DNA of 64,000 bases, from positions 5,022,001 through 5,086,000 of the forward strand of contig NZ_CP020821.1 in NCBI RefSeq assembly GCF_002105755.1, given 5' to 3'. The DNA is from Mycobacterium colombiense CECT 3035. GTDB taxonomy: Bacteria > Actinomycetota > Actinomycetes > Mycobacteriales > Mycobacteriaceae. The notes under the pieces are model-generated. The model made no database searches. It saw only the letters and a list, made by a program, of their open reading frames with translations, and was not told the origin of the DNA. Positions 1-10,760 of this stretch are shown in pieces. The number at the start of each line of letters is the position of its first letter. The first letter of the stretch is position 1. Position numbers and translations under genes: made by a program.

Positions 1-903
1 CGACGCCACCGCCTCACCGGGCGCGGCGACATCCACCCAGGGCCCGGCAAGGGTGAACGGCGATGGCGCGCCATGGGAATTCACCGACCCGACGGTCAGC
101 ACGTAGTCGTCGTACCACGCGGGACTGACGGCGACCGTGATGGTCTGCCAGGTGACGTCGGCCCGCTGCGATGGGCACTGACCGGCGCCACCGGTGTTGC
201 CGGCTGCGGCCACGATGACGGAATTCTTGACGTCGACGGCGTAGGCCAGTGCCGCGCCCAGCGCGCGATCGTCGAGCGCGGTCGCCACCGGTGCGCACGC
301 AACCGACGAGATGTTGATCACCGAGGCTCCCAGATCAGCGGCCGTTCGAACGGCCTTCGCCAGGGTGTCGACGTCACCGACCCCGACGCGGGACCGGTCG
401 CCGGTGGGGGCGAACTTGGCGCTGGACTGGCGAATGCTGATCAACGTGGCCTCCGGGGCGACCCCGCTGAAGCCGTCGGCCTTCGAATCGGCTGTGGCCG
501 CGATGATTCCGGCCACCAGCGTGCCGTGAGCGTCGCAATCCTGCGTGCCGTCGCCGGTCGACACGTAGTCGCCGCCGGGCACCACATCGGGCAGCCGACG
601 GTGCCGTGAGATCCCGGTGTCGATCACCGCGACCCGCTGGCCGGCGCCGCGGGTGAGTGGCCAGACCGCCGACAGGTCGCCCAGGCCCGATTGCTGATTG
701 CGGCCCGGCCCCGCGTCGGCCGTCATCGGCGCGCAAATCTCGCGCTGCACGGTTGGCCACGGGGACGCCGGCAAACCGGGCTTGGGCAACCACCTGTCGT
801 CGACGTCCGGCGGCGAAAAAGCCTGCGCCGTCGGCGTTCCGAACGCGCTCTCGAGGGTCAGCGCCAAGGCCACCAGCAGCCGCCCTGCGCACGCACCCCT
901 CAT
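1..903 (-). CDS. mycP4: MycP4, subtilisin-like mycosin protease of ESX-4 (3' end cut by window edge)
   Basis: Membrane-anchored serine protease of the type VII secretion system ESX-4, acting at the cell envelope. The frame is open from an ATG at 903 to base 1, so about 301 residues are visible and the C-terminus is missing. A signal peptide ending near PTAQA covers about the first 27 residues. Subtilase landmarks follow: the aspartate block VAVIDTG with Asp95, the histidine block DAHGT with His126, and the AAAGN oxyanion-hole block. The catalytic serine block and the C-terminal membrane helix lie outside the window. Its ATG overlaps the eccD4 stop by 4 bases (ATGA), so the two are likely translationally coupled. 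Assignment to mycosin-4 rests on family motifs plus the ESX-4 neighbours. Confidence 0.93.
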   Translation of the reverse strand, partial: MRGACAGRLLVALALTLESAFGTPTAQAFSPPDVDDRWLPKPGLPASPWPTVQREICAPMTADAGPGRNQQSGLGDLSAVWPLTRGAGQRVAVIDTGISRHRRLPDVVPGGDYVSTGDGTQDCDAHGTLVAGIIAATADSKADGFSGVAPEATLISIRQSSAKFAPTGDRSRVGVGDVDTLAKAVRTAADLGASVINISSVACAPVATALDDRALGAALAYAVDVKNSVIVAAAGNTGGAGQCPSQRADVTWQTITVAVSPAWYDDYVLTVGSVNSHGAPSPFTLAGPWVDVAAPGEAVAS

Positions 904-2276
904 GTGAGGTTCCATCCCCGGGCCGCGGCGTAGAGACCGCATATCCAGCAGGTCAACGGAACCATCGCGGCCAGCGCCAGCCACTCCAGCAGCCCGGCGC
1001 CTGCGCGCAGGACCGGCGAGGCGGGACGCGCCGGGCCGGCCCAGCCGAAGTACATCGCCGCGGCGACGGCCAGAGTCGTCGCGGCCGCGATCCACGGTCC
1101 GGGCACCGTTGCGCGCGCGGCGGCAACACCCAAGGTCGTTGCGGAAACGGAAATTCCGCCGATGGCGAACACCAGCATTCGTCTCACGTCGCCGCATCGC
1201 GCACGCAGCAGCAGGAGCGCGCCGGTGAGCGTGCCGAAGGCGGTGCACGACAGGCGCGGTGCTCCGGCCAGCACGGTGGCTACCCCTCCTGCCGCGGCCG
1301 ATATCGACAATCCGGCGAGCAGGCCGGTCAGCCACCTGTCGGCGTGGACCGCGCGGGAGCGTGTCCTCGCGTCGCGGGGCTCGGTCTCCGCCGTCTCCAG
1401 CCGGGGTGACAACCCGGCCAGCGCGATCGATGCGCGCGCCGCCACCGGAAGCAGGCAAACGGAGATCAGCGCAGCCGCCGACGCGACGACGCGCAGCGGC
1501 GCCGCACCGAGCACGCCGACCAGCCCGGCCACCGCGATCACCACCGCACAGACCGACATCGCCGTCAATGGCACCGTCCCACAACCCGATACGCGCATCG
1601 CGACAACCGTCGTGACGCCGGCCGCCGCCGCGGCCAGTAACACGTCGGAAGCGCCGAACGCCCCGGGAACCGCCACAAAGCCGGCGATCGCCATGGACGC
1701 CGTGGCGATGACGCTCAAAGCCAGCCCGGCGGTCTGATCTCGATAGCGGCGGTGCGCGATGGCCGCCAGCACGAGGGCCAGGCCGCCGGCCGCCGCCAAC
1801 GCGATCACCGTCGCGGTGACATCTCGTTCGCCGTTGGCGTGCAGCGTGTTACGCACGATTGCCAGCCCTCCGGCTCCGCTGAACAGCATCGCCGCGACCA
1901 CGCCGATGAGCCGGACCGCACGCGCACGTGCGGCGCCGCCGTTCGGTGTGGCCGTCGCGTCGAGTGCGGCCGAGACCACCTCGGCGACGTCGAAGTGGCG
2001 TGGCGCGGGCAACGGCGCGCCACTTAGGCTCAGCACCAGAAGGGCGCCGTCACCGATGTCCTGCTGCGCCAGCGTCATCGACGGGTCCAAGCGGGACGCG
2101 CCGGGCACCGATAAGCGGTACCGCGAGGCCTCGTGATCGGGGCGGTCAACCCCGAGGAGGTCGACGACCGACGGAATCAGCGCGGCGACAGGAACTTCCG
2201 CGGGCACGGTGATGTCGACGGCCGCGGTGCCCCAATGCACTGCCACGCGCCGCATCCCGGTATCGATTGCAGGCAA
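900..2276 (-). CDS. eccD4: EccD4, ESX-4 multi-spanning membrane channel component
   Basis: Integral membrane component of the ESX-4 secretion channel. The protein has a soluble ubiquitin-like (YukD-type) N-terminal domain over roughly residues 5-85, then about eleven hydrophobic helices, the standard EccD plan. I chose the TTG at 2276 because GAAGGG lies 7 bases upstream and the resulting N-terminus (MPAIDTGMRRV) resembles M. tuberculosis EccD4 as I recall it. That gives 458 residues; the frame stays open to a GTG at 2345, and an ATG at 2255 is the other option. It is co-transcribed with mycP4 through a 4-base overlap and is divergent from eccC4, leaving a promoter region of about 126 bases. 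Confidence 0.9.
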   Translation of the reverse strand: MPAIDTGMRRVAVHWGTAAVDITVPAEVPVAALIPSVVDLLGVDRPDHEASRYRLSVPGASRLDPSMTLAQQDIGDGALLVLSLSGAPLPAPRHFDVAEVVSAALDATATPNGGAARARAVRLIGVVAAMLFSGAGGLAIVRNTLHANGERDVTATVIALAAAGGLALVLAAIAHRRYRDQTAGLALSVIATASMAIAGFVAVPGAFGASDVLLAAAAAGVTTVVAMRVSGCGTVPLTAMSVCAVVIAVAGLVGVLGAAPLRVVASAAALISVCLLPVAARASIALAGLSPRLETAETEPRDARTRSRAVHADRWLTGLLAGLSISAAAGGVATVLAGAPRLSCTAFGTLTGALLLLRARCGDVRRMLVFAIGGISVSATTLGVAAARATVPGPWIAAATTLAVAAAMYFGWAGPARPASPVLRAGAGLLEWLALAAMVPLTCWICGLYAAARGWNLT

Positions 2277-2402
2277 CAGCGAACCCTTCGGTCGAATTAC
2301 CAAGAAGATAGCCAGGTCTGCACGGCGGGGCATCCGGTTGTCCACAGGTGACTTGTCGCCAATTTCGCTGCTGCCTACCGTCGTCGGACCGGGAGGTGTG
2401 GG

Positions 2403-5400
2403 ATGACGGATGCTGTGGTGCCTGCGACGCCGGGCGCGGACATCGTCGTCGACGCCCCGCCGGAGCTGCCGTCCACGGCGGCGCCGGGCATGCTGTTGCG
2501 GTTGCTGCCGATTGCGCTCTCACTGACGTGCATGGGCGCGATGGCGGCGGTGTTGACCACGGGCACCGGCGCGACCCGCAACCCCGCGTTCCTGGCGTTG
2601 CCGGCGACGATGCTGGTTTCGACCGTGGTGACGGGGCTGACCGGCCGCGCCGGCCGGCGAGGCGGTGGGCTCGATACCGACCGCGATCACTATCTCGGCT
2701 ATCTCGGCGGCCTGAGTCGATCCGTGGCCGAAGTCGCTGCGGCGCAGGTGCGCTCATCGCTCAGCCGGCACCCCGATCCCGACACGCTGTGGACCCTGAT
2801 CGGCGGCCCGCGAATGTGGGAACGGCGGCCAACCGACGCCGACTTCGGCTTCGCCCGCGTCGGCATGGGGAGCCGGCCACTCGCCCGGCGGCTGGTGGCC
2901 CCGCAACTTCCGCCGGACGAGCTGCGCGATCCGGTCACCGCGACGGCACTACGGCGCTTCCTGGACGCACACTCGACGGTCCACGCCACGGTCACGATCG
3001 GGCTGCGCGCGGGAACGCTCGCGACGGTCGACGGCGATCCGGACCGGGTGCGCGGGTTACTGCGCGCGATCGTCTGCCAACTCGCCGTGCTGCATGCGCC
3101 GGATCACATGCTGATCGCGGCCGTCGTCGACGACGAGAATCGCGGTCGCTGGGATTGGCTCAAATGGCTTCCGCACAACCAACATCCGTTGGATATCGAC
3201 GAGGCGGGTCCGGTGCGGATGCTCTACTCGAGCGCCGCGCAGGCCCAGCGCGCGCTCGTCGCGGTGCGGGGCCCCGAACTCGTCGTGGTCACCGATCTCT
3301 GCGAGGGGTTCGATCCGATCGCCGGTGCAACCACCATCGGGACCGGGACCGGCGACGACGGCGCGCCGCCGCGATTTCGGACGCCCGCACTGATCGCGCC
3401 AAGATGGTGTCCCGACCAGATGAGCGCCATCGACGCGCTGGTATGCGCGCGCCGGCTGGCCGGGCACCGCGCACGTGGGGCCGGCCCGGGAGGCGCCGAC
3501 CCCGATTGGCCAAAGCTGGCCGGGCTTTTCGCCCCGGAGCGCTTCGACCCGGCCGCCCTGTGGCGTCGCCAACGGCACCGCGATCGACTCCGCGCGCCGA
3601 TCGGAACCACCGTTGAGGGTGTTTCGCTCGAGCTGGACATCAAAGAACTGGCCGAGGGCGGGGTGGGCCCACATGGCCTGTGCATCGGCGCCACCGGGTC
3701 GGGAAAGTCCGAGCTGCTGCGCACCATCGCGCTGGGCATGATGGCCCACAACTCGCCGGAAACGCTCAACCTGCTGCTCGTCGACTTCAAAGGCGGTGCA
3801 ACCTTTCTCGACTATGCCCGCGCCCCACACGTAGCCGCGGTGATCACCAACCTGGCCGACGACGCGCCGCTGATGGCCCGGATGCGTGATGCGTTGGCCG
3901 GCGAGATGAACCGTCGCCAGCAGCTGCTGCGGACGGCGGGCTGCGTCAGCGCCGCGGCATACGAACGGGCGCGCCGGGATGGTGCGTTCCCCCCACTGCC
4001 CACTTTGTTCGTCATCGTCGACGAGTTCTCCGAACTGCTGAGTCAGCATCCCGACTTCGCCGACATGTTCGTCGCGATCGGGCGCCTCGGCCGGTCGCTG
4101 GGCATGCACCTGCTGCTGGCCAGTCAGCGACTCGATGAGGGACGCCTGCGCGGACTGGAAGCCCACCTGTCCTACCGGATCTGCCTGAAAACGCTGTCCG
4201 CCAACGAATCCCAATCCGTATTGGGTAGCCTCGACGCGTATCGACTGCCGAGCATCCCAGGCGCCGGCTTTTTGCGCATCGGCGGTGGCGAGCCCGTTCG
4301 CTTCCAGGCGGCGCTGGTGTCGGCGCCGCTGCCGGCGACCACCGCGGGCCGCGCGGCCACCGCGGCGGACGGTTCGGCCCGGGTGTTCGGCAGCCGAACG
4401 GTGGGGGCGGTCAGCCGTGCCGCCGAGCCGAGCGGGACCCCCGAACGGACCGTCGCGAGCGCCGTCCTGGACCGGCTGTCCGGCCAGGGTCCTCGCGCGC
4501 ATCGGGTTTGGCTGCCACCGCTCGGGCCGGCGCCGGCGCTGCACACCGTGCTGGCCGACGCCGCGTGCACGTCGGGGGGCCTCGCGGTCCCGATCGGCAC
4601 CGTCGACCGGCCCCTCGACCAGTGCCGGGCGCCGCTGATGGTCGATATGTCCGGGGCCGCAGGCAATCTGGCGGTCGTCGGCACCCCCCAATCGGGGAAA
4701 TCGACGGCACTGCGCACCCTGATGACCGCCCTGGCCGCCACGCACGATCCTGGCCAGGTGCAGTTCTACTGCCTGGATTTCGGTGGCGGCGCACTGTCGG
4801 CGATGCGCCCGCTGCCGCACGTCGGTGCCGTCGCCGGGCGGGCGGAGCCGCGCCTCGTCGGTCGGATTGTCGCCCAATGCGAGTCGGTCGTTCGTCGGCG
4901 CGAAGCTTTGTTCCGAGAGCACGGCGTCGCGTCGATCGCCCAATACCGGCAGCGGCGCGGGGATCTCGACGCGGCCGGTGATCCGTTCGGTGACGTCTTC
5001 CTCGTCATCGACGGCTGGGCAAGCGTGCGCCAAGAATTCGGCGCGCTGGAAGAGTCGATCAGCATGCTTGCGGCTCAGGGACTTTCGTACGGTGTGCACG
5101 TGGCGTTGTCGGCGTCGCGGTGGGCCGAGATCCGGCCCGCGCTGAGGGACCAGATCGGCACGCGCATCGAGTTACGGCTGGGCGACCCCGCCGACTCCGA
5201 AATCGACCGGAAGGCCGCGCAGCATGTTCCGCGGAACCTTCCGGGCCGGGGCCTTTCCCCAGAGGGTCTGCACATGATGATCGCCCTGCCGATCGCCGAG
5301 GTGCCCGCCGGGGAATCGGCCGCCCCACCGATACCCCTGTTACCAGCGCGCGTCGATCGCGACACCGTGCTGCGGCGGTCGGGCGCCGAATCAGGCACGC

Positions 5401-6089
5401 GGATACTGCTGGGTCTGCGGGAGTGCGAACTACGGCCGATCGCCATCGATTTCGAGCGCGATCCGCAGTTGCTCGTCCTCGGCGACAACCACTGCGGGAA
5501 GACCGCGACGCTGCGGACCTTGTGCCGGGAGATCGTCCGCACCAAGACGCCCGCGCAGGCCCGGCTGGTCATCGTCGACTTCCGGCGCGCGCTGCTCGGT
5601 GTGGTCGAGTCAGAACATCTGGGCGGTTACGCCGTGTCACCCGCGGCCCTGGCCATGTTGCTGCCCGACCTGCTCGAGTCTCTGCAGGCGCGGATGCCGC
5701 CGCCCGACGCGAGCCAGGCCCAGTTGCGCAGTGGCTCCTGGTGGTCCGGACCGGACGTCTATGTTGTCGTCGACGACTACGACCTTGTCGCCGGCCCGGC
5801 GGGCAATGCGTTGGCACCGCTCACCGAATTCTTACCGTACGCGGCGGATCTGGGCCTACATCTGGTCATCGCGCGCCGCAGCGGCGGGCTCGAGCGCGCG
5901 ATGTTCGAGCCACTGTTGGCCAGTCTGCGCGACCTCGGTTGTGCATCACTGAGGATGAGCGGAGTCCCGCCCGAGGGCGCATCGCCCGGTTCCACTGCCC
6001 CGCCGCGGTTGCCGCCGGGGCGCGGCATCCTCACCACCACTCGGGGCGGTGACGACGAACTCGTCCAGGTCGCCTGGAGCCCACCGTGA
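2403..6089 (+). CDS. eccC4: EccC4, FtsK/SpoIIIE-type ATPase of ESX-4
   Basis: Motor ATPase that recognises and drives substrates through the ESX-4 channel. At 1228 residues it is a single fused EccC chain, unlike the split EccCa/EccCb of ESX-1. Two hydrophobic helices occur at about residues 30-80. Three ATPase modules follow, with Walker A motifs GATGSGKS (Lys435), GTPQSGKS (Lys766) and GDNHCGKT (Lys1033). The first module has a complete Walker B, VIVDE with Asp540-Glu541. The start ATG has GGGAGGTG just upstream. The stop overlaps the next gene's GTG by 4 bases, so translation is probably coupled. Divergent eccD4 lies upstream. Confidence 0.95.
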   Translation: MTDAVVPATPGADIVVDAPPELPSTAAPGMLLRLLPIALSLTCMGAMAAVLTTGTGATRNPAFLALPATMLVSTVVTGLTGRAGRRGGGLDTDRDHYLGYLGGLSRSVAEVAAAQVRSSLSRHPDPDTLWTLIGGPRMWERRPTDADFGFARVGMGSRPLARRLVAPQLPPDELRDPVTATALRRFLDAHSTVHATVTIGLRAGTLATVDGDPDRVRGLLRAIVCQLAVLHAPDHMLIAAVVDDENRGRWDWLKWLPHNQHPLDIDEAGPVRMLYSSAAQAQRALVAVRGPELVVVTDLCEGFDPIAGATTIGTGTGDDGAPPRFRTPALIAPRWCPDQMSAIDALVCARRLAGHRARGAGPGGADPDWPKLAGLFAPERFDPAALWRRQRHRDRLRAPIGTTVEGVSLELDIKELAEGGVGPHGLCIGATGSGKSELLRTIALGMMAHNSPETLNLLLVDFKGGATFLDYARAPHVAAVITNLADDAPLMARMRDALAGEMNRRQQLLRTAGCVSAAAYERARRDGAFPPLPTLFVIVDEFSELLSQHPDFADMFVAIGRLGRSLGMHLLLASQRLDEGRLRGLEAHLSYRICLKTLSANESQSVLGSLDAYRLPSIPGAGFLRIGGGEPVRFQAALVSAPLPATTAGRAATAADGSARVFGSRTVGAVSRAAEPSGTPERTVASAVLDRLSGQGPRAHRVWLPPLGPAPALHTVLADAACTSGGLAVPIGTVDRPLDQCRAPLMVDMSGAAGNLAVVGTPQSGKSTALRTLMTALAATHDPGQVQFYCLDFGGGALSAMRPLPHVGAVAGRAEPRLVGRIVAQCESVVRRREALFREHGVASIAQYRQRRGDLDAAGDPFGDVFLVIDGWASVRQEFGALEESISMLAAQGLSYGVHVALSASRWAEIRPALRDQIGTRIELRLGDPADSEIDRKAAQHVPRNLPGRGLSPEGLHMMIALPIAEVPAGESAAPPIPLLPARVDRDTVLRRSGAESGTRILLGLRECELRPIAIDFERDPQLLVLGDNHCGKTATLRTLCREIVRTKTPAQARLVIVDFRRALLGVVESEHLGGYAVSPAALAMLLPDLLESLQARMPPPDASQAQLRSGSWWSGPDVYVVVDDYDLVAGPAGNALAPLTEFLPYAADLGLHLVIARRSGGLERAMFEPLLASLRDLGCASLRMSGVPPEGASPGSTAPPRLPPGRGILTTTRGGDDELVQVAWSPP

Positions 6090-7327
6090 GTGAACACCCC
6101 GCCATCATCGAAGCCGGACCCGGCACCATCCGCCGGTTGTGTTGCGCCACAAGCGGCGTCGACGACGACGAGATGGCCGACATCGTTCGGGCGGCACTGG
6201 ATGCGGTTGACGACCCGGTGGCGCTGGTGGGGGACCGGCCGCTCGCCGTCGATGCGCTGTGGGAAACCGCGTTGCGTTCGGCAAGCCGCGGCCACCGCGA
6301 CGGAACGATCGTCGTGCACCCGTCGTGGTGGTCGGCGTCGCGCGTGGGCGTGGTGAGCGCGGCCGCGGCGGCCGTGGCCGGTCGCACGCACACGCGATCG
6401 TCGCTGCTGATGCGGGCGTCGAGCGCCGCGCCGGACGCGACGGTGGTGGTGGAAATTGCCGAGCGGCTGGTGGCGATCACCGGGGGCGGGGTCACGGCGA
6501 TACCGCGCACGGCGGAGCCACCTTGCGTCGCCCGCGACGTAGCGGACGTCGTGGCGGCCACGGCGCCGGAAACGGTGCTGATCGATACGCCGAGCGGTGT
6601 CGGTGGTGCCTCGGAGCTGGGGCGGCTCATCACCGAAGCGGTGCGCGGAGCCGGGCAGCCCATCTCGGAAACCCTTCTAGTCAACGACATTCGGCTGGCA
6701 CGCGTCGCGCGGTCGGCATACCCGGCGGCCCCCCAGCCGTCGGCGGCGGCCGCCATTGCGCCTTCCCGCGAGGGCCGGATGCGCGGCCGGATGCTCAGCG
6801 GGCTCGGGGCGGCCGCCATCGTGGTCGCCGCGGCGTCGCCAACCGCGGTGACGATGGGCCGATCCGGCCGGGTGGTGCCGAAGCCCGTGGAAACCGCGCC
6901 CACGACGTTTCTGGTGGAAGGCCGGGTGGCGCTGTCGGTGCCCGCGACGTGGTCGTCGCAGCGGGTGGTCGGGGGACCGGGCTCGGCCCGGGTGCAGGTC
7001 ACCTCGCCGACGGATCCCGACCTGGCCCTGCACATCACCCAATCGCCGGTCGCCGGCGAGACCTTGAGCGGTACCGCCGAGCTGTTGAAGCGGGCGATCG
7101 ATGCCGAAGCCCCCGGGGTGTTCGTCGACTTCAACCCGTCCGCAACCAGCGCGGGCCGGCCGGCCGTGACGTATCGCGAAGTCCGCCCGGGCCATCACGT
7201 GCGCTGGACGGTGCTGGTGGACGGCCCGGTTCGGATCAGCATCGGTTGCCAGAGCCGGGCCGGCGACGAAGGCGCCGTCACCGACGCGTGCGAGCAGGCG
7301 GTGCGGTCCGCCCACGCGATCGGATGA
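6086..7327 (+). CDS. Type VII secretion-associated protein, Rv3446c family
   Basis: A 413-residue Ala/Val-rich protein of the family always found between eccC4 and the esx pair in mycobacterial ESX-4 loci; its biochemical function is not known to me. The N-terminal ~220 residues look soluble and include [14 protein letters not shown] nucleotide-binding-like sequence that does not match a full Walker A. A single hydrophobic segment lies at about residues 232-255, followed by a C-terminal domain of about 150 residues, suggesting a bitopic membrane protein with an exported C-terminal part. GTG start, overlapping the eccC4 stop by 4 bases. Its own stop overlaps a possible upstream ATG of esxU. 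Confidence is high for the gene and low for any mechanism. Confidence 0.85.
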   Translation: MSEHPAIIEAGPGTIRRLCCATSGVDDDEMADIVRAALDAVDDPVALVGDRPLAVDALWETALRSASRGHRDGTIVVHPSWWSASRVGVVSAAAAAVAGRTHTRSSLLMRASSAAPDATVVVEIAERLVAITGGGVTAIPRTAEPPCVARDVADVVAATAPETVLIDTPSGVGGASELGRLITEAVRGAGQPISETLLVNDIRLARVARSAYPAAPQPSAAAAIAPSREGRMRGRMLSGLGAAAIVVAAASPTAVTMGRSGRVVPKPVETAPTTFLVEGRVALSVPATWSSQRVVGGPGSARVQVTSPTDPDLALHITQSPVAGETLSGTAELLKRAIDAEAPGVFVDFNPSATSAGRPAVTYREVRPGHHVRWTVLVDGPVRISIGCQSRAGDEGAVTDACEQAVRSAHAIG

Positions 7328-7371
7328 AAACTCGGTGGAACCGAAGGACCGCCCCGGCGGTCGTAGTTGGT

Positions 7372-7689
7372 ATGGCTGCATCGAACCCACTGAGCACCGA
7401 CTTCGACCTGATGCGGTCGGTGGCGGGCACCACCGACGCCCGCAACGAAGAGATCCGGGCGATGCTGCAGGCATTCGTCGGCCGCATGAACGGCGTACCG
7501 CGCTCGGCCTGGGGTGGGCTTGCCGCCGCGCGCTTCAAAGACGTGATGGACCGCTGGAACGTCGAGTCGCTGCGGCTGTACCACGCCCTCAACACCATCG
7601 CCGACACCATCCGGCACAACGCGGCCACCCTGCAGGAAGCCGGCCAGAACCACGCACACCACATCGCCGCCGCCGGCGCGAACCTGTAA
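7372..7689 (+). CDS. esxU: EsxU, WXG100-family ESX-4 substrate
   Basis: Small helical secreted protein (105 residues) of the WXG100 superfamily, expected to pair with EsxT as an antiparallel heterodimer and be exported by ESX-4. The turn motif is Trp47-Gly48-Gly49 (SAWGGLA), between two predicted helices. The length equals M. tuberculosis EsxU if the ATG at 7372 is used. A second in-frame ATG at 7324 overlaps the preceding stop (ATGA) and would add 16 residues (MKTRWNRRT...) that do not resemble the family, so I treat it as less likely, although neither start has a strong ribosome-binding site. esxT follows 15 bases later. Confidence 0.9.
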   Translation: MAASNPLSTDFDLMRSVAGTTDARNEEIRAMLQAFVGRMNGVPRSAWGGLAAARFKDVMDRWNVESLRLYHALNTIADTIRHNAATLQEAGQNHAHHIAAAGANL

Positions 7690-7704
7690 CGAGAGAGGAT
7701 CCCC

Positions 7705-8001
7705 GTGGACCCGGTGCTGTCCTATAACTTCGGCGAGATCGAACACTCGGTGCGCCAGGAGATCCACGCCACCTCGGCCCGCTTCAACGCGGCGCTGGAC
7801 GAGCTGAGCTCGCGGATCGCTCCGCTGCGGCAGCTCTGGACCAGCGAGTCGGCCGCCGCCTACCAGGCCGAGCAGCTGAAATGGCACCAATCGGCGACCG
7901 CGCTCAACGAGATACTGGCCGAGCTGGGAAATGCCGTGCGTGACGGCGCCGAAGAGGTGGCCGACGCCGACCGCCGGGCCGCCGGCGTCTGGGGGCGGTA
8001 G
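7705..8001 (+). CDS. esxT: EsxT, WXG100-family ESX-4 substrate with WTS turn
   Basis: Partner of EsxU, 98 residues, helical hairpin protein of the ESAT-6/WXG100 superfamily. The canonical Trp-X-Gly turn is here Trp45-Thr46-Ser47 (QLWTSESAA), so the tryptophan is kept but the glycine is not. The C-terminal region VADADRRAAGVWGR contains no clear YxxxD/E signal, consistent with the signal being carried by only one partner of such pairs. GTG start with GAGAGG about 8 bases upstream. It is the last gene of the ESX-4 plus-strand operon and is followed 40 bases later by a strong terminator hairpin. Confidence 0.9.
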   Translation: MDPVLSYNFGEIEHSVRQEIHATSARFNAALDELSSRIAPLRQLWTSESAAAYQAEQLKWHQSATALNEILAELGNAVRDGAEEVADADRRAAGVWGR

Positions 8002-8041
8002 CGGCCGAACAGACCACCGCGCGGTCCTAGCCGCGCCGTGA

Positions 8042-8086
8042 GACTGTGTGGTCCTGGCGGGGGAGAGCCGCCGGGACCACACAGTC
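8042..8086 (+). terminator. Strong hairpin terminator after ESX-4 operon
   Basis: A 19-bp stem (8042-8060 with 8068-8086) around a 7-base loop, complete except for one T:G (U:G) wobble, followed by ATTTTG. It lies between esxT and rplM, so it probably ends ESX-4 transcription and insulates it from the ribosomal-protein operon. Confidence 0.85.
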
Positions 8087-8250
8087 ATTTTGACCTGCGG
8101 GGATGGCGGTCGGTAAGCTGCTCCGTTGGCGTGCGGTACGCCGGGGCCTCGGGTCAATGTCGGTCGCCGAGACCAAGCCCTCACCGCGGACGCCTGACCG
8201 GCCCCCGGGTCACACCGGGATCCACCCTCGAGAAGAAGAAGGTAAGCGCT

Positions 8251-8694
8251 GTGCCTACGTACACGCCAAAGGCGGGTGACACCACGAGGTCGTGGCACGT
8301 CATCGACGCCACGGACGTGGTGCTTGGCCGCCTTGCCGTCGCGGCAGCCACCCTGCTGCGCGGCAAGCACAAGCCGACGTTCACCCCCAATGTCGACGGC
8401 GGTGACTTCGTCATCGTCATCAACGCCGACAAGGTCGCCTTCAGCGGCCAGAAGCTGGACAAGAAGCTGGCTTACCGCCACTCGGGGTATCCCGGCGGTC
8501 TGAGCAGCCGAACCATCCGCGAGCTGATGGACAAGCACCCCGACCGCGTCGTGGAGGACGCGATCGTCGGCATGCTGCCCAAGAACAAGCTGGCCCGCCA
8601 GATCGCGCGCAAGCTGCACGTCTACGCCGGCCCGACGCACCCGCACGCCGCACAACAGCCCGTTCCGTACGAGATCAAGCAGGTGGCCCAGTGA
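8251..8694 (+). CDS. rplM: 50S ribosomal protein L13
   Basis: Large-subunit ribosomal protein, 147 residues, the same length as the M. tuberculosis protein. It begins [20 protein letters not shown] and carries the L13 landmarks [22 protein letters not shown] and [12 protein letters not shown] chose the GTG at 8251: it has the purine-rich AGAAGAAGAAGG upstream and gives the family N-terminus, whereas the frame stays open well into the leader. The stop overlaps rpsI's GTG by 4 bases, the usual L13-S9 operon. The 164 bases between the upstream terminator and this start probably form the leader and promoter. Confidence 0.97.
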   Translation: MPTYTPKAGDTTRSWHVIDATDVVLGRLAVAAATLLRGKHKPTFTPNVDGGDFVIVINADKVAFSGQKLDKKLAYRHSGYPGGLSSRTIRELMDKHPDRVVEDAIVGMLPKNKLARQIARKLHVYAGPTHPHAAQQPVPYEIKQVAQ

Positions 8695-9230
8695 CCGAAA
8701 CGACCGAGGCCGTGGAGAACCCCGAGAACCCGGACACTCCAGAAGTCGCAGAGACCGTCGAGGAGACTGTGGCCGCCGCCGAGGAGACCGAAGCCCCGGT
8801 CGAGGCCGCCGCGGCTCCCGCGCCCGCCGAGCCGTTCGTGTTCGACCGGCCCATCCAGACCGTCGGCCGCCGCAAGGAAGCCGTGGTCCGGGTGCGCCTG
8901 GTGCCCGGCACCGGCAAGTTCAACCTGAACGGCCGCACCCTGGAGGGCTACTTCCCCAACAAGGTGCACCAGCAGCTCATCAAGGCCCCGCTGGTCACCG
9001 TCGACCGGGTGGACAGCTTCGACATCTACGCGCTGCTGCACGGCGGCGGCCCGTCGGGGCAGGCCGGCGCGCTGCGTCTGGGCATCGCCCGGGCGCTGAT
9101 CCTGGCCCAGCCCGAGGACCGGCCCCCGCTGAAGAAGGCCGGCTTCCTCACCCGTGACCCGCGTGCCACCGAGCGCAAGAAGTACGGCCTGAAGAAGGCC
9201 CGCAAGGCGCCTCAGTACAGCAAGCGCTGA
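8691..9230 (+). CDS. rpsI: 30S ribosomal protein S9
   Basis: Small-subunit ribosomal protein, 179 residues. The conserved S9 fold starts near residue 57 ([12 protein letters not shown]) and runs to the basic C-terminal tail KAPQYSKR, whose end reaches the ribosomal P site in S9 proteins generally. The first ~50 residues are a Glu/Ala/Pro-rich acidic extension typical of mycobacterial S9 and likely disordered. GTG start overlapping the rplM stop by 4 bases. A perfect 16-bp hairpin follows 12 bases after the stop. Confidence 0.97.
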   Translation: MTETTEAVENPENPDTPEVAETVEETVAAAEETEAPVEAAAAPAPAEPFVFDRPIQTVGRRKEAVVRVRLVPGTGKFNLNGRTLEGYFPNKVHQQLIKAPLVTVDRVDSFDIYALLHGGGPSGQAGALRLGIARALILAQPEDRPPLKKAGFLTRDPRATERKKYGLKKARKAPQYSKR

Positions 9231-9242
9231 TCAGCGATCGCT

Positions 9243-9287
9243 AACCGGCCACAACTTGGCATCACGGTGCACAAGTTGTGGCCGGTT
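9243..9287 (+). terminator. Perfect 16-bp hairpin after rpsI
   Basis: Inverted repeat 9243-9258 / 9272-9287, 16 bp without mismatch, 13-base loop, just after the rpsI stop. There is no T-run downstream, which is common for mycobacterial hairpin terminators, so termination is inferred from position and stem strength. Confidence 0.75.
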
Positions 9288-9379
9288 GCGGCGTGTCTGC
9301 GCCCGGACGCAGCCCGTTTCGTCCACAAAGGAACGGGCACGTTAGGTGCTAGCCCGACAACTGTGAGAGGTTTGGTCGC

Positions 9380-10717
9380 ATGGGTCGACTATTCGGCACC
9401 GACGGTGTCCGTGGGGTCGCCAATCGCGAGCTGACAGCCGAGCTGGCGCTGGCGCTGGGCTCCGCGGCGGCGCGGCAGCTGGCGAGCGCCCCGGCCCCGG
9501 GCCGGCGGGTAGCCGTGATCGGCCGCGACCCCCGGGCCAGCGGCGAAATGCTGGAGGCCGCGGTGATCGCCGGGCTGACCAGCCACGGCGTCGACGCGCT
9601 GCGCGTCGGGGTGCTGCCCACCCCCGCGGTGGCCTACCTGACCGGCGCCTACGATGCCGACTTCGGCGTGATGATCTCGGCATCGCACAACCCGATGCCC
9701 GACAACGGCATCAAGATCTTCGGCCCCGGCGGCCGCAAGCTCGACGACGGCACCGAGGACCAGATCGAGGCGCTGCTCGACATCGATCCCGCGCCGCGTC
9801 CGGTCGGCGCCGGGATCGGCCGGGTCATCGACGCCGAGGACGCGGACGACCGCTACCTGCGCCACCTGAGCAAGGCCAGCACGCTGCGCCTCGACGGGCT
9901 GACCGTGGTGGTGGACTGCGCCCACGGTGCGGCCTCCGCGGTGGCCCCGCGCGCCTACCGTGCCGCCGGCGCCCGGGTGATCGCGATCAACGCCGACCCC
10001 AACGGGCTCAACATCAACGACAACTGCGGCTCCACCCACCTGGATTCGCTGCGCGCGGCCGTCGTCGCGCACCGCGCGGACCTGGGCCTGGCCCACGACG
10101 GGGACGCCGACCGCTGCCTGGCCATCGATGCCGACGGCAACCTGGTCGACGGTGACCACATCATGGTGGTGCTCGCCCTGGCGATGCACGAGGCCGACGA
10201 GCTGGCGTCCAAGACGCTGGTCACCACCGTGATGAGCAACCTGGGGCTGCACCTGGCCATGCGCTCGGCCGGAATCACGGTGCGCACCACCGGCGTTGGC
10301 GACCGCTATGTGGTGGAGGAGCTGCGGGCCGGCGACTACAGCCTGGGCGGCGAGCAGTCCGGCCACATCGTGATGCCCGCCCTGGGCTCGACCGGCGACG
10401 GCATCGTCACCGGCCTGCGGCTGATGAACCGGATGGTGCAGACCGGCTCGTCGCTGGCCGGGCTGGCCTCGGCGATGCAGACGCTGCCGCAGGTGCTGAT
10501 CAACGTCACCGTCGCCGACAAGGACACCGCCGCGTCTGCGCCCGCGGTGCAGACCGCCGTCGGGCAGGCCGAGGCGGAACTGGGTGACACCGGACGAATC
10601 CTGTTGCGCCCCTCGGGAACCGAGCCGATGATCCGCGTCATGGTGGAGGCGCCCGAAAAGGAGATCGCTGCGCGGATCGCCACCCGGGTCGCCGAAGCGG
10701 TCAGCGACGCGCTGTAG
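9380..10717 (+). CDS. glmM: Phosphoglucosamine mutase
   Basis: Cytosolic enzyme converting glucosamine-6-phosphate to glucosamine-1-phosphate on the route to UDP-GlcNAc and peptidoglycan; it uses the product of GlmS encoded downstream. 445 residues, normal for bacterial GlmM. The phosphoserine loop is ISASHNP with Ser102. The metal loop is HDGDADR with Asp240, Asp242 and Asp244. The sugar-binding GEQSGH and the C-terminal phosphate-binding RPSGTEP loop are both present. The ATG start is followed directly by the conserved [11 protein letters not shown]. It stands alone after the rpsI terminator and is followed by an EspC-like gene. Confidence 0.96.
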   Translation: MGRLFGTDGVRGVANRELTAELALALGSAAARQLASAPAPGRRVAVIGRDPRASGEMLEAAVIAGLTSHGVDALRVGVLPTPAVAYLTGAYDADFGVMISASHNPMPDNGIKIFGPGGRKLDDGTEDQIEALLDIDPAPRPVGAGIGRVIDAEDADDRYLRHLSKASTLRLDGLTVVVDCAHGAASAVAPRAYRAAGARVIAINADPNGLNINDNCGSTHLDSLRAAVVAHRADLGLAHDGDADRCLAIDADGNLVDGDHIMVVLALAMHEADELASKTLVTTVMSNLGLHLAMRSAGITVRTTGVGDRYVVEELRAGDYSLGGEQSGHIVMPALGSTGDGIVTGLRLMNRMVQTGSSLAGLASAMQTLPQVLINVTVADKDTAASAPAVQTAVGQAEAELGDTGRILLRPSGTEPMIRVMVEAPEKEIAARIATRVAEAVSDAL

Positions 10718-10760
10718 ATCTGCCCGGAACCCCACCGCGCCCGCGGGCGTCGGATAAGGC

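Noticed and set aside
3057..5099. 680-aa minus-strand frame inside eccC4
   Set aside because: Antisense frame caused by high GC; the plus strand encodes the three ATPase motifs of EccC4.
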